Positions 51,239 through 60,563 of a stretch of DNA of 64,000 nucleotides are shown here, one piece after another. The stretch's first letter is position 1; the number at the start of each line of letters is the position of its first letter. Both the position numbers and the translations under genes were made by a program. Source of the DNA: Bryobacterales bacterium KBS 96 (GTDB lineage: Bacteria > Acidobacteriota > Terriglobia > Bryobacterales > Bryobacteraceae); assembly GCA_000381625.1 (NCBI GenBank), contig KB906767.1, positions 4,827,357-4,891,356 on the forward strand, given 5' to 3'. The notes under the pieces are model-generated. The model saw nothing but the letters and a program-made list of their open reading frames with translations. It searched no databases and was not told the DNA's origin.

Positions 51239-52243
51239 ATGCTGAGGAGTTTTGTTTTACTTTTGTCGACATTTCTGGTTTCAGTAGGCTTCGCTTTTTC
51301 GAGCGATTCACCGAACCAGCCAGTCGCCGCTACCGCCATTCCGGCGACAACCCTGCCCGAGCCGGCGTCATCCCAAAGCGGATCCGTGGTGCTTGGTCCT
51401 CACGACCAAATCACGCTCGCCGCGCCCGAGATCCAGGAACTCGACAAGCGGCAGCTTAACATCAGTTCCGATGGAACGGTCAGTGTTCCTCTAGTGGGTC
51501 GCATCAAAGCGGCCGGATTGACCACCGAGCAATTCGAAGCGCGAGTAACTCAGGATTTAAAGAAGCTTTATCTGGACCCGCAAGTTTCTGTAAGTTCGGT
51601 GGAATACAGTAGCAAAGCCGTATCGGTGTTAGGTTCCGTCAATAAGCCGGGCGTCGAACAGGCAGACGGGCAAAAGTCTCTGCTCGAGATGCTGTCGCTT
51701 GCCGGCGGCCTCCGTACCGATGCGGGTCCGGTAATCAATTTGACCAGACCCGCCGATAGCCCGACGCCATTGCCGGCTGCCGTAAATCCGACGCCTTCTG
51801 GGAAATACGTCACGGGCCAGGTATCCGTGGCGAGCCTGCTTGAGGCGCGCGACCCGGCGGCCAACGTCAAGATCGAGCCCGGCGATGTCATCACGGTGCC
51901 GAAGGGCAAGATGATTTACGTTGTCGGCGATGTAAAGAGAGCGGGTGGATTTGTCATTGGTGAAAACGACAGTCTTACTGTGCTGAAAGCTATTTCACTC
52001 GCCGAAGGGCTGAACGGAACCGCGGATTCGGCTCATGCTCGCATCCTGCGAAGCACGGGGGCGGGTCAGCACGCGGAAGAGCCGTTCGACGTAAGAAAGC
52101 TGCTGGCCGGCAAGACACAGGACGTGCCGTTGCGGGCGGACGACATTCTTTTCATTCCCAGCAGTACGACCAAGAAGGTCGCGTCACGCGTGATTGAGGC
52201 CGCTATTGCGACGGGCACCGGAATCGCCATCTGGCATTTCTAA
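51239..52243 (+). CDS. Wza-type polysaccharide export protein (SLBB domains)
   Basis: 334 residues from ATG 51239 behind gaagagga; an ATG seven codons upstream is possible. Signal peptide MLRSFVLLLSTFLVSVGFAFS, Poly_export domain (VVLGPHDQITLAAPEIQELDKR ... VSVPLVGRIKAAGLTTEQFE), then two SLBB domains (SKAVSVLGSVNKPGV ... and GKMIYVVGDVKRAGGF). It forms the periplasmic/outer-membrane channel for exopolysaccharide. First gene of a plus-strand series running to the window end. Confidence 0.9.
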   Translation: MLRSFVLLLSTFLVSVGFAFSSDSPNQPVAATAIPATTLPEPASSQSGSVVLGPHDQITLAAPEIQELDKRQLNISSDGTVSVPLVGRIKAAGLTTEQFEARVTQDLKKLYLDPQVSVSSVEYSSKAVSVLGSVNKPGVEQADGQKSLLEMLSLAGGLRTDAGPVINLTRPADSPTPLPAAVNPTPSGKYVTGQVSVASLLEARDPAANVKIEPGDVITVPKGKMIYVVGDVKRAGGFVIGENDSLTVLKAISLAEGLNGTADSAHARILRSTGAGQHAEEPFDVRKLLAGKTQDVPLRADDILFIPSSTTKKVASRVIEAAIATGTGIAIWHF

Positions 52244-52270
52244 TCGGTCCGGCCAGAAAGCAGAAGATTG

Positions 52271-54565
52271 ATGACCAATTTCGAGATCGAGAGCAGACGT
52301 AATTCGCGCGGAATACCCGAAAGGAGAGTTCAGGAGGGGTATCTTGCCGAGTCCAATCAGGGCTGGAATCACGTTCCGCAGGACCAGGCGGCCGAAGAGG
52401 TTGAGTTGGTTCGCTTACTGCGCATTGTTTGGGCGCGCAAAGTTATTATTCTCGCGGCAGGCTTGGTGTGCGCCGCGATTGGCCTTTTTATCGCGCTGAA
52501 GCAGACTCCTATTTATCGAAGTTCCGCAACGGTCGAATTACTGGGCATCAATGAGAATTTTATGAACATGCGCGACGTGGATCCCAACACGAAAGTGGCG
52601 GGCTCAACCAGTGACGCTCACGTACAGACCGAAGTCCAGTTACTGCGGAGTCATGCGCTCATTGGCCGCGTTGTGCAGAAACTCGGCATGGTTCAGCCCG
52701 CGCCGGCCGATCACGGACCAGGTTTTTTGTCGCGTCTGAATCCCTTTTCCTCGCCGCGTCCCCGGAAAATCGATCCGGTCACCGCGGCCGTCGATGGGGC
52801 GCTATCGAATCTCAGAATCGAACAGATCGGCGACTCGAATATGCTGCGGCTCACTTACGACGACACGGATCCCGAGCGGGCGGCCGAATTTGTCAATACG
52901 CTCGCGCAGCAGGCCATTCAGGTGAACGTCGATGAGCGCGGCAATCTGAACCAGCGCGTCGGCGGATGGCTCTCCAAACAGGTCGAATTGCTGCGGAACC
53001 ACATGGAGCAGGCGGAAAGTGAATTGCAAGCTTACAGCAGAAAGACCGGCCTGCTGTACACCGGCGATGACAAAACGAACGTGGCCGACACCCGCCTGCA
53101 GCAGATCGAGACGGAACTCGCCGCGGCTCAGGGGGCGCGTATCCAGAGCGAATCTCAGTACACGCTCGCAAAAGGAGCCGATCCGGACACGCTGCCGCAG
53201 GTCCTCGACAACGGATCGTTGAAGAGCTACCAGGCGAAACTGGCCGACCTGGAGAGGCAAAAGGCGGAACTCGAAGCAACCTTGACGCCGCAGAACCCGA
53301 AGGTAAAGCAGGTGGTGGCGCAGATCAATCAGCTTCAAACTACGATCGCGCGCGAGCGAAAGGACGTACTGACGCGCATCGGCAACGAGTACAACACGGC
53401 GAAGAAACGCGAAGCGCTGCTGACCGCCGCCTATCAGGCGCAGACCGGCGTTGTGTCGGATCAGGCTCAAAAGGCGATTCATTACAATACGTTGAAACAT
53501 GAGGTGGATACCACGCGCGAGCTCTACGAAGCGATGCTGCGCCGCGTCAACGACGCGGAAGTGGTTTCAGCCATTCGGGCGAGCGACTTGAGAGTTGTCG
53601 ATGCGGCCAACCCAGCCTCCGCGCCGCACAGTCCGGATAAACCGCTGCTTACCGGCATCGGCCTCGTCAGCGGATTATTGATCGGACTTATGTTTGTCTT
53701 TGTGCAGGAGCAGAAGGACCGAACTATTCAACAGCCGGGCCACTCCGCTCTGCTTCTCGATATCACCGAGCTCGGCGTCATTCCCTCCGCCAAATCGTCA
53801 GGCGCGAAGTTGCTTTCCGGTCCGCCGAAGCCGGAACAGGCGCCGGCCGGACCCAAGTCGCTGTTGACGATGAACCGGAAAACGATGGGACTTGAATCCG
53901 CGGTCGCCGCCAGCGGGCATTCACTTTTTACCGATTCTTTTCGCGGGGTGGTGAACTCCATTCTGTTCAGCGGCGGCGAGCATGCCGCAATGCGGACGCT
54001 CCTGGTAAGCAGCCCGAACGAAGGAGAAGGAAAGACCACTTCGGTCTGCAATCTTGGGGCGGCGTTCGCCGAAATCGGCCGGCGTGTTCTGTTGATCGAC
54101 GCGGATTTTCGGAAGCCGCGCATGCATGAGATCTTTTCCGTGCCGAACGACCGCGGCCTTCTGAATCTGCTTTCCGGAGACGAAGGTTCTTTAGATCCTC
54201 TCGATTTGGTGCGCGAAACCGGAACCGAGCGGCTCTCGATTCTTCCGGCGGGCACGACGTCCCGCCCGCTCTCCACGCTGATCCACTCTGAGCGTCTCGG
54301 CACCCTGCTGAACCGGCTGCGGAGTCAGTACGATCTGATTCTCATCGATTCCGCGCCGTTGCTTCTGGTTCCGGAATCCCGAGTGCTCGCGCGTTCGGCC
54401 GACGCTCTCGTGCTCGTGCTGCGCGCCGGTGTGACGACAGTGGATGTCGCCATGGCAGCCCGGCGCAGAGCCGTCGAAGATCGCGTTCCACTGATCGGCA
54501 CCATCCTGAACGATTGGAAGCCGGAAATAACGGGCTACGGCTATTACCCGAAAAAGCGAGCATAG
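52271..54565 (+). CDS. Wzc-type polysaccharide co-polymerase with tyrosine autokinase
   Basis: 764 residues. The Wzz chain-length domain begins VELVRLLRIVWARKVIILAAGLVCAAIG (first membrane helix), a coiled periplasmic part follows (about 220-400, QVELLRNHMEQAESELQAYSRKTG), and a second helix (TGIGLVSGLLIGLMFVF). The BY-kinase domain has Walker A SSPNEGEGKTTSVCNL, Walker A' LLIDADFRKPR and Walker B LILIDSAPLLL. The C-terminus has only three Tyr (GYGYYPKK), fewer than in E. coli Wzc. It works with the Wza-type protein just upstream. Confidence 0.93.
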   Translation: MTNFEIESRRNSRGIPERRVQEGYLAESNQGWNHVPQDQAAEEVELVRLLRIVWARKVIILAAGLVCAAIGLFIALKQTPIYRSSATVELLGINENFMNMRDVDPNTKVAGSTSDAHVQTEVQLLRSHALIGRVVQKLGMVQPAPADHGPGFLSRLNPFSSPRPRKIDPVTAAVDGALSNLRIEQIGDSNMLRLTYDDTDPERAAEFVNTLAQQAIQVNVDERGNLNQRVGGWLSKQVELLRNHMEQAESELQAYSRKTGLLYTGDDKTNVADTRLQQIETELAAAQGARIQSESQYTLAKGADPDTLPQVLDNGSLKSYQAKLADLERQKAELEATLTPQNPKVKQVVAQINQLQTTIARERKDVLTRIGNEYNTAKKREALLTAAYQAQTGVVSDQAQKAIHYNTLKHEVDTTRELYEAMLRRVNDAEVVSAIRASDLRVVDAANPASAPHSPDKPLLTGIGLVSGLLIGLMFVFVQEQKDRTIQQPGHSALLLDITELGVIPSAKSSGAKLLSGPPKPEQAPAGPKSLLTMNRKTMGLESAVAASGHSLFTDSFRGVVNSILFSGGEHAAMRTLLVSSPNEGEGKTTSVCNLGAAFAEIGRRVLLIDADFRKPRMHEIFSVPNDRGLLNLLSGDEGSLDPLDLVRETGTERLSILPAGTTSRPLSTLIHSERLGTLLNRLRSQYDLILIDSAPLLLVPESRVLARSADALVLVLRAGVTTVDVAMAARRRAVEDRVPLIGTILNDWKPEITGYGYYPKKRA

Positions 54566-55831
54566 ATGGCCTCCGCGACCCTAGCGAGAGAAGCTTACGC
54601 CGCATCGCTGGTGCATAGCCGCGTGCGAACACCCTCGCGTCTGTTCCTGAGAGCAACAGGATTAACGATGGCGGTGAGCTGTTTCGTCATGGTCGAGCCC
54701 GCGCCGGTCGATATTCTTGTCCTCGGATTGCTGCTGCTCGGCATTGTTTCGGGCATACTCACGCTGAAAGGCTTGCCCCCGCTGCCCAGCACGCTCATGG
54801 CGGTGTTGATCCTCGCCAATATCGTCTCGTTTTACAACCCGATCGATTTGGAAAGGGCCTTTTGGTACATCTTCGTCACAGCCTATCTGGTGCTGTCGTG
54901 GTTCTTCTTTGTCGCATTCCTGCAGCGATACGAGACCCGAGGGATGGAGGTGCTGGTTCGCGCGTACACCTTTTCGGCGGTAGTGTGCGTTACGCTCGGA
55001 ACTCTTTCTTACTTCCACTTCATCGGTTTCCAGGATCGCCTCCTTCTGGTCGGGAGGCTAAAAGGGCTGTTCAAAGATCCCAACGTTTGTGGCCCCTATC
55101 TGATTCCGGTTGCGTTATTCGCGCTGGCCGGCGTCATCCGTAAAAAGCCGGGTTTGTCAACCGCGATCTTCCATCTCGCCGTGCTGGCCATTGCGAGCCT
55201 TGGCGTGCTGCTTAGCTATTCGCGAGCTTGTTGGATCAATTATTCAATTTCAGTTGTCGCGTATTTTGCGTTCAGCTATTTGCTCCGGCCCGTCGGTACA
55301 AAGCCGCCATTCTCGATGACGCGGGCGCTGCTGTTCGCCGTGCTGGCGGTTGTCTCCATCCTTGGAATTCTGAAGCTCCCGGCGGTTCAAGCCATGATGG
55401 CGGAACGGGTAACGTCAACGGGGCTGCAAGGTTATGATCGGGACCGTTTCCATACTCAGCGAATGGCTTTTCAGTCGGCGCTCGTGCGCCCCCTGGGCAT
55501 TGGACCCGGTCAGGCGGAGCAGCAATTCGATTATGCGACGCACAGCAGCTACATGCGCGTGCTCAGTGAAAACGGCTTTGTAGGGTTTGTTGCTTACACC
55601 GGCTTCGTGCTCCTGTCGCTGGGGAGATCGCTGGTAATGACACAACGAACTAAGAGTGTTTTTTGGAGGAGGATTTATTTGATTGCGGCCGCATGCATTA
55701 TCGGCCACATGGTGAACAGTGGAGTGGTGGACACCGTCCACTGGCGCCACTACTGGTTCTTACTCGCTCTCCCTTGGTATACGCCATTGGAATCAAGAAT
55801 GCGGGGCCATAACCATGTTGGAATTGCATAA
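54566..55831 (+). CDS. O-antigen ligase/polymerase-family membrane protein
   Basis: 421 residues with ten or more membrane helices and the Wzy_C/O-antigen ligase pattern: FKDPNVCGPYLIPVALFALAG, SYSRACWINYSISVVAY (long periplasmic Arg loop region) and PLGIGPGQAEQQFDYATHSSYMRVLSENGFVGF with the conserved His. It should polymerise or ligate the lipid-linked glycan in the periplasm. It begins immediately after the kinase stop. Confidence 0.88.
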   Translation: MASATLAREAYAASLVHSRVRTPSRLFLRATGLTMAVSCFVMVEPAPVDILVLGLLLLGIVSGILTLKGLPPLPSTLMAVLILANIVSFYNPIDLERAFWYIFVTAYLVLSWFFFVAFLQRYETRGMEVLVRAYTFSAVVCVTLGTLSYFHFIGFQDRLLLVGRLKGLFKDPNVCGPYLIPVALFALAGVIRKKPGLSTAIFHLAVLAIASLGVLLSYSRACWINYSISVVAYFAFSYLLRPVGTKPPFSMTRALLFAVLAVVSILGILKLPAVQAMMAERVTSTGLQGYDRDRFHTQRMAFQSALVRPLGIGPGQAEQQFDYATHSSYMRVLSENGFVGFVAYTGFVLLSLGRSLVMTQRTKSVFWRRIYLIAAACIIGHMVNSGVVDTVHWRHYWFLLALPWYTPLESRMRGHNHVGIA

Positions 55832-55977
55832 CGCCGGCAGGTTTCGAGTTTCGAGATACCGGACACAAGCAACGGCTGTGGTGGACGATCTTGATCTTTG
55901 ATGTAAACGCACGAAGCCTCGTCGAGCTTCTGTTTAGGGCTCAATACCCCCGGAGACGTTTATCTTGAGAGGAAAAA

Positions 55978-57420
55978 ATGACAGGCGCTATCGCACAACC
56001 AGCACTAGTCGCACGACCGATTGCAACCAAGCCGTACTATATGCTCGGCACCCTTATTCTTACGGATGCAATCGCTCTTGTCGCTTCCGTCGCGCTCAGT
56101 GTTGGATTCAAACTTCTATTTCAGCCCGAAGTCCATTTGGCCGGTTATCTCCGGCTCTGGCCGTTTTTATTCGTTTTTCTCGCGTTTTATAGCGCCGTGG
56201 GCCTTTATTCCGGCGCCGCATTGACCCCGCCGGAGGAATTAAGGCGAGCCACGTTTTCATCGTTCTTTCTTTTCCCGGTGATCGAGGTTCTCACCGCTTC
56301 GTGGCGCGGCCCCTCTCACTATCTGACTTGGACGATGATTCTGGCCATGCTGTTCAGCGTAGTCATGGTGCCGCTGCTGCGAGCACAAGCCCGGACGTGT
56401 TTCGCAAAAAAGGACTGGTGGGGCTATCCGACGGTCATTTTCGGAGCGGGCGACACCGCCAAGCTTGTCGCCGAAACGCTAATGAACGAAGCCGGTTTCG
56501 GACTGAAGCCCATTGCCGTTTTCGACCAGACGTGGACCGACGCGCCGCCGATTCCAGGCGTTCCTGTCATGCGGGATTTCGCGCTGGCGGCGGAAGTCGC
56601 TTCAAACCTGCGTGCTCCCTATGCCGTGATTGCGATGCATGGCGAGACGCCGGAAAGCGTTATTGCCACCATTGAAAATTACATTTCGCCGTATTTCGCG
56701 CGAATCCTGATTATTCCGGACCTGTTCCGCTGGTCTAGTCTTTGGGTTAAACCGAAGAGCTTCGGCGACATACTTGGCCTGGAAGTTGTCCAGCAGGCGG
56801 CGCTGCCCGATCGTCAGCTTCCGAAGCGCATCCTCGATGTAGTCGTCAGCTCACTGGCGTTGTTGTTCCTGGCTCCAGTGCTGGTCGCCATCGCCATTGC
56901 GATCAAGCTGGAATCGCGGGGACCGGCAATCTTCGGTCATGTCCGCATCGGCCGCAACGGCATGCCGTTCAAGGCCTGGAAATTTCGAACCATGGTCACC
57001 AACTCGGAGGAGATCCTGGACGAATACCTGGCCAATAATCCCCGCGCTATGGCGGAGTGGGAAAGCGATTACAAGCTGCGCGATGATCCGCGCGTGACAC
57101 TTGTCGGACGGGTGCTCCGCCGGACCAGTCTCGACGAACTGCCTCAACTCTGGAACGTGCTCATGAGTGAGATGAGCCTCGTTGGTCCTCGTCCGATTGT
57201 CGAAGCGGAAATTCCGAAATACGGAGCCACTTACTCGCTTTATACTCGCGTGAAGGGCGGCGTCACCGGCCTTTGGCAGGTTTCGGGCCGCAACGACATC
57301 TCCTACGAAACGCGCGTGAAGCTCGACAGTTTCTATGTGCGTAACTGGTCGGTCTGGCTGGACTTGTGCATCCTTTATAAGACCATTGGCACGGTTCTGT
57401 TCAGAAACGGTGCTTATTAG
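55978..57420 (+). CDS. wbaP: WbaP-type undecaprenyl-phosphate hexose-1-phosphate transferase
   Basis: 480 residues: four to five N-terminal membrane helices, a Rossmann-like middle (PTVIFGAGDTAKLVAETLMNEAGFGL), and the polyprenol phosphotransferase domain from KRILDVVVSSLALLFLAPVLV, with FGHVRIGRNGMPFKAWKFRTM, TSLDELPQLWNVLMSEMSLVGPRP and VKGGVTGLWQVSGRN. It loads the first sugar phosphate on undecaprenyl phosphate. WcaJ-like glucose enzymes share this layout, so the sugar is uncertain. The 146-bp gap before it has a strong gagaggaaa ribosome site. Confidence 0.92.
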   Translation: MTGAIAQPALVARPIATKPYYMLGTLILTDAIALVASVALSVGFKLLFQPEVHLAGYLRLWPFLFVFLAFYSAVGLYSGAALTPPEELRRATFSSFFLFPVIEVLTASWRGPSHYLTWTMILAMLFSVVMVPLLRAQARTCFAKKDWWGYPTVIFGAGDTAKLVAETLMNEAGFGLKPIAVFDQTWTDAPPIPGVPVMRDFALAAEVASNLRAPYAVIAMHGETPESVIATIENYISPYFARILIIPDLFRWSSLWVKPKSFGDILGLEVVQQAALPDRQLPKRILDVVVSSLALLFLAPVLVAIAIAIKLESRGPAIFGHVRIGRNGMPFKAWKFRTMVTNSEEILDEYLANNPRAMAEWESDYKLRDDPRVTLVGRVLRRTSLDELPQLWNVLMSEMSLVGPRPIVEAEIPKYGATYSLYTRVKGGVTGLWQVSGRNDISYETRVKLDSFYVRNWSVWLDLCILYKTIGTVLFRNGAY

Positions 57421-57547
57421 AAGCGAAGTTACTCGAACTCTGGTTGCGTCGTTTTGCCCGCATGGAGATTTTTCGAAAACACCGGCGCCAGCCGGAACGA
57501 AGAAGCATGAGTCGGGTATTTAGAACGGTTTCGCCGGATTGATCGTT

Positions 57548-58669
57548 ATGAACATACTTTATGTGATCACTCGGGCTGAGATGGGCGGATCGCAGATGCA
57601 CTTGCTGGATCTGCTCCACGGCTTCCGCGACAGGCACGATCTGTCGCTTGCCACCGGCGAGCACGGCTTCCTCACAGAAGAAGCGGCCCGGCTCGGTGTG
57701 CGCGTGCATGTGTTGCCCGACCTGGTGCAGCCGCTCCGTCCTCATCGCGACGCCAAAGCCTTAATGTCCACTTATGGGCTGATCCGGCGGACGCGGCCGG
57801 ATCTGATCCATTGCCATACATCGAAAGCGGGTATTGTCGGCCGCACAGCCGCCAGAATGGCTCGTGTCCCCGCGATCTTCACCGCCCATACGTGGAGCTT
57901 CGCGGAGGGAACCTCGCCCTTATGGAAGCTAGTGGGCACTCCGTGCGAACGCCTTGCGGCGCGCTGGTCGGAGAGCATCATTGCCGTCTCGGAATCAAAC
58001 CGTTCTCTCGCTTTGCGCCGCCGCGTTGCTCCGGGCGGCAAAATCGTGACCGTGCATAACGGCGTGCTCGATACTGTGCATCGTGCGCGCCCCGGCGCTA
58101 GCATTGTGCCGCGCATTGTCATGGTTGCGCGATTCGCCGCGCAAAAGAACCAGGCCCAACTGATCCAGGCCGTTGCCGGCGTTCAACAGCCGTTCCATCT
58201 CACCTTCGTGGGTGACGGCCCAACCCGGCCGGCGGCAGAGGAACTGACCAGGTCGCTCGGGCTACAGGATCGAGTGGAATTCGCTGGAGTGCGCACCGAC
58301 ACGGATCGCATCTTGAGCGAATCGAGCATCTTCGTTTTGGCTACGAACTGGGAAGGATTCCCAATCACGATTCTCGAAGCGATGCGCGCCGGTTTGCCCG
58401 TGGTTGCGACCGACGTCGATGGCGTCCGCGAAGCTCTCGTGGATGGCGAAACGGGTTGTCTTTATCCAAAAGGCGCTATGGCGCCGCTACGTTCTATTTT
58501 GCAGGCCCTGCTTATCGATCCGGCTACTCGCATCCGGCTCGGTCAGGCGGGGCGCAAGCGTTACGAGGCCGAATTCACGCGATCCGCCATGCTCAGGAAG
58601 ATACTGGCAGTTTACGAACACGTTGTTCCAGGAATGCGCGAATCGCAATCGGCCTTACTGTCCGCGTAA
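57548..58669 (+). CDS. Glycosyltransferase family 4
   Basis: 373 residues of the GT-B fold. MNILYVITRAEMGGSQMHLLDLL starts the acceptor domain; the donor domain has VMVARFAAQKNQAQLIQAV, FVGDGPTRPAAEEL, and NWEGFPITILEAMRAGLPVVATDVDGVREAL, with the E-x7-E motif. It adds a sugar from a nucleotide donor to the lipid-linked glycan. The ATG at 57548 is preferred to a TTG three codons up. The 57421-57547 gap shows no other feature. Confidence 0.92.
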   Translation: MNILYVITRAEMGGSQMHLLDLLHGFRDRHDLSLATGEHGFLTEEAARLGVRVHVLPDLVQPLRPHRDAKALMSTYGLIRRTRPDLIHCHTSKAGIVGRTAARMARVPAIFTAHTWSFAEGTSPLWKLVGTPCERLAARWSESIIAVSESNRSLALRRRVAPGGKIVTVHNGVLDTVHRARPGASIVPRIVMVARFAAQKNQAQLIQAVAGVQQPFHLTFVGDGPTRPAAEELTRSLGLQDRVEFAGVRTDTDRILSESSIFVLATNWEGFPITILEAMRAGLPVVATDVDGVREALVDGETGCLYPKGAMAPLRSILQALLIDPATRIRLGQAGRKRYEAEFTRSAMLRKILAVYEHVVPGMRESQSALLSA

Positions 58670-58705
58670 ATCGCGCGACGGTGCTTTTGTCGGAGGAAAT
58701 ACGTC

Positions 58706-60541
58706 ATGTTGGACGATAGTGTTGGTGGCGCGGAGTCCTTCGTGTCCACCGCGGCCAGCGTCTGGCGGCACGCCGTGGAGCGGCCGGGCGCCGTTGCAAT
58801 CCGATGGGATGGCGGCCAGGTCACGTTTGCGGAACTGGTCTCTCGCGCATCTGCTTTGGCCGCTTCGTTCGCGAAATTGGCCGGCGGCAATACGGCGCCA
58901 ATTGCCCTTGCAACCAATAATTCCGTGCAGATGATCACGGCTGCGCTTGCCGCATGGAAGATGGGACGCGCGTATCTGCCGGTTGACCCATTAGGCCCTC
59001 CCGAGCGGCTGCGCCACATGCTTGCCGAAGCGCGCGTCTCGCTTGTCGCGGTCAACGGCAGCCCGGAAGGCCGCCTCCCGTTGGGGCCTTGGAGGTTTGC
59101 GGATATTGACGCGTGCGCCATCTCGTGCTCCGGCGCTCCAACGTTTGCAGCCGGAGCATCCGTACCGGTCAATGCCGCCGGCGATTTGGCTTACATCGTC
59201 TATACCTCCGGCTCCACCGGCCAGCCGAAGGGCGTCGCTGTCACTCATGGCAATCTGACGAACCTGATCCGCTGGTATGGTGAGGCTTTTGAAGTTACTG
59301 AAGCCGATCGGGGCACTCAGTTCTCCGCGCTGACCTTCGATGCCGCCGTTCTTGAAACCTGGCCCGTCCTGGCGGCCGGCGCGAGCCTGTATATCCTACC
59401 TCCCTCCATCGCATTGGTCTCTGAACAGTTGCGCGATGCTCTTGTATCCCATGGCGTCACGTTGTGTTTTGCAGCCACGCCGGTTGCCGAACAGTTGCTT
59501 GCGCTCGAGTGGCCCGATAACACGAAATTACGCTACCTATTAACCGGCGCCGATGTTTTGCACACTTTTCCGCCGGCAACGCTTCCGTTCCGCCTCGTCA
59601 ACAACTACGGTCCGACGGAGTGTACGGTGCTTGTGACCTCGGGGATAGTTCCCACGCACAGTCCGTATCGTGTTCCCACGCTCGGAAGGCCGATATCGGG
59701 AGCAGACGTCTATGTGCTCGATGCAAATCTTTCGCCGATGCCGGATGGCGAGAGTGGCGAGATCTGCATCGCTGGCGAACCGGTAGCCGCGGGTTATAGC
59801 GGACGTCCGGATCTGACCGCCGATCGTTTTGTCGATAATCCATTTGGAGCGCCCGGATCGACGTTATACCGCACCGGTGATGTGGGTCGAAAATTGCCGG
59901 GCGGGGAATTGGAATTTTTAGGACGCCTCGACGAGCAGATTAAAATTCGCGGCTATCGTATCGAGCCTGGCGAGATCGTTGCCGCTCTGCGAAGCCATGC
60001 AGCCGTGAGCGCGGCGGCCGTCGCCGCAATCGAATCCGGCGTGAACAAAAGTCTTGCCGCGTATGTGGTCTTGCGATCACAGGTGAGCGGAGCGGAACTC
60101 CGGAGCCACTTAGTCTCCCGGCTGCCCTCTTACATGGTCCCGCAATATCTTGTGCGCCTGGACAGTATGCCGGTGACCGGGCATGGAAAAATCGACAAGC
60201 TCAGGTTGCCCGCGCCGGGGAATTCGGATCTGCTCGAACCAGTTGAACATTTGGCTGAGCCGGAATCGGAAATACAGACCGAGGTGGCGTCCATCCTCTC
60301 CGTTCTTCTGGAAGGCCGCCCGGTCGGTCTTCACGATAACTTCTTCCGGCTCGGCGGCCACTCCCTGCTTGCGGCGCAAGTGATCGCCCGCGTGCGAAAT
60401 GCATTCGGCGTCGAACTGCCGCTTCGCACGGTCTTTGAATCACCGACCGTTGCCGAGCTTTCCGATCAGATCGAGAAGCGCATCCTCGAGATAGTAGCGT
60501 CGCGGCCCGCTGAGGGACCAGCGGACAGCGCCGCACAGTAA
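58706..60541 (+). CDS. NRPS adenylation-peptidyl carrier (A-PCP) protein
   Basis: 611 residues. Adenylation motifs in order: YIVYTSGSTGQPKGVAVTH (A3), FDAAVLETW (A4), NNYGPTECTV (A5), CIAGEPVAAGYSGRPDLTADRF (A6), YRTGDVGRK (A7), KIRGYRIEPGEI (A8) and GHGKIDK with the A10 Lys. The carrier domain follows with DNFFRLGGHSLLAAQ, whose Ser takes phosphopantetheine. No condensation or thioesterase domain is attached. The amino acid cannot be named safely. A cggaggaa ribosome site precedes the ATG. A P450 gene follows by 22 bp. Confidence 0.93.
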   Translation: MLDDSVGGAESFVSTAASVWRHAVERPGAVAIRWDGGQVTFAELVSRASALAASFAKLAGGNTAPIALATNNSVQMITAALAAWKMGRAYLPVDPLGPPERLRHMLAEARVSLVAVNGSPEGRLPLGPWRFADIDACAISCSGAPTFAAGASVPVNAAGDLAYIVYTSGSTGQPKGVAVTHGNLTNLIRWYGEAFEVTEADRGTQFSALTFDAAVLETWPVLAAGASLYILPPSIALVSEQLRDALVSHGVTLCFAATPVAEQLLALEWPDNTKLRYLLTGADVLHTFPPATLPFRLVNNYGPTECTVLVTSGIVPTHSPYRVPTLGRPISGADVYVLDANLSPMPDGESGEICIAGEPVAAGYSGRPDLTADRFVDNPFGAPGSTLYRTGDVGRKLPGGELEFLGRLDEQIKIRGYRIEPGEIVAALRSHAAVSAAAVAAIESGVNKSLAAYVVLRSQVSGAELRSHLVSRLPSYMVPQYLVRLDSMPVTGHGKIDKLRLPAPGNSDLLEPVEHLAEPESEIQTEVASILSVLLEGRPVGLHDNFFRLGGHSLLAAQVIARVRNAFGVELPLRTVFESPTVAELSDQIEKRILEIVASRPAEGPADSAAQ

Positions 60542-60563
60542 TGCCCATGCTCGGAGCGATACG

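Noticed and set aside
55832-55977. Possible c-di-GMP riboswitch before the wbaP-like gene (acgcacgaagcctcg)
   Set aside because: Only a short stretch resembles the GEMM core; the paired stems and the second conserved loop are not there.
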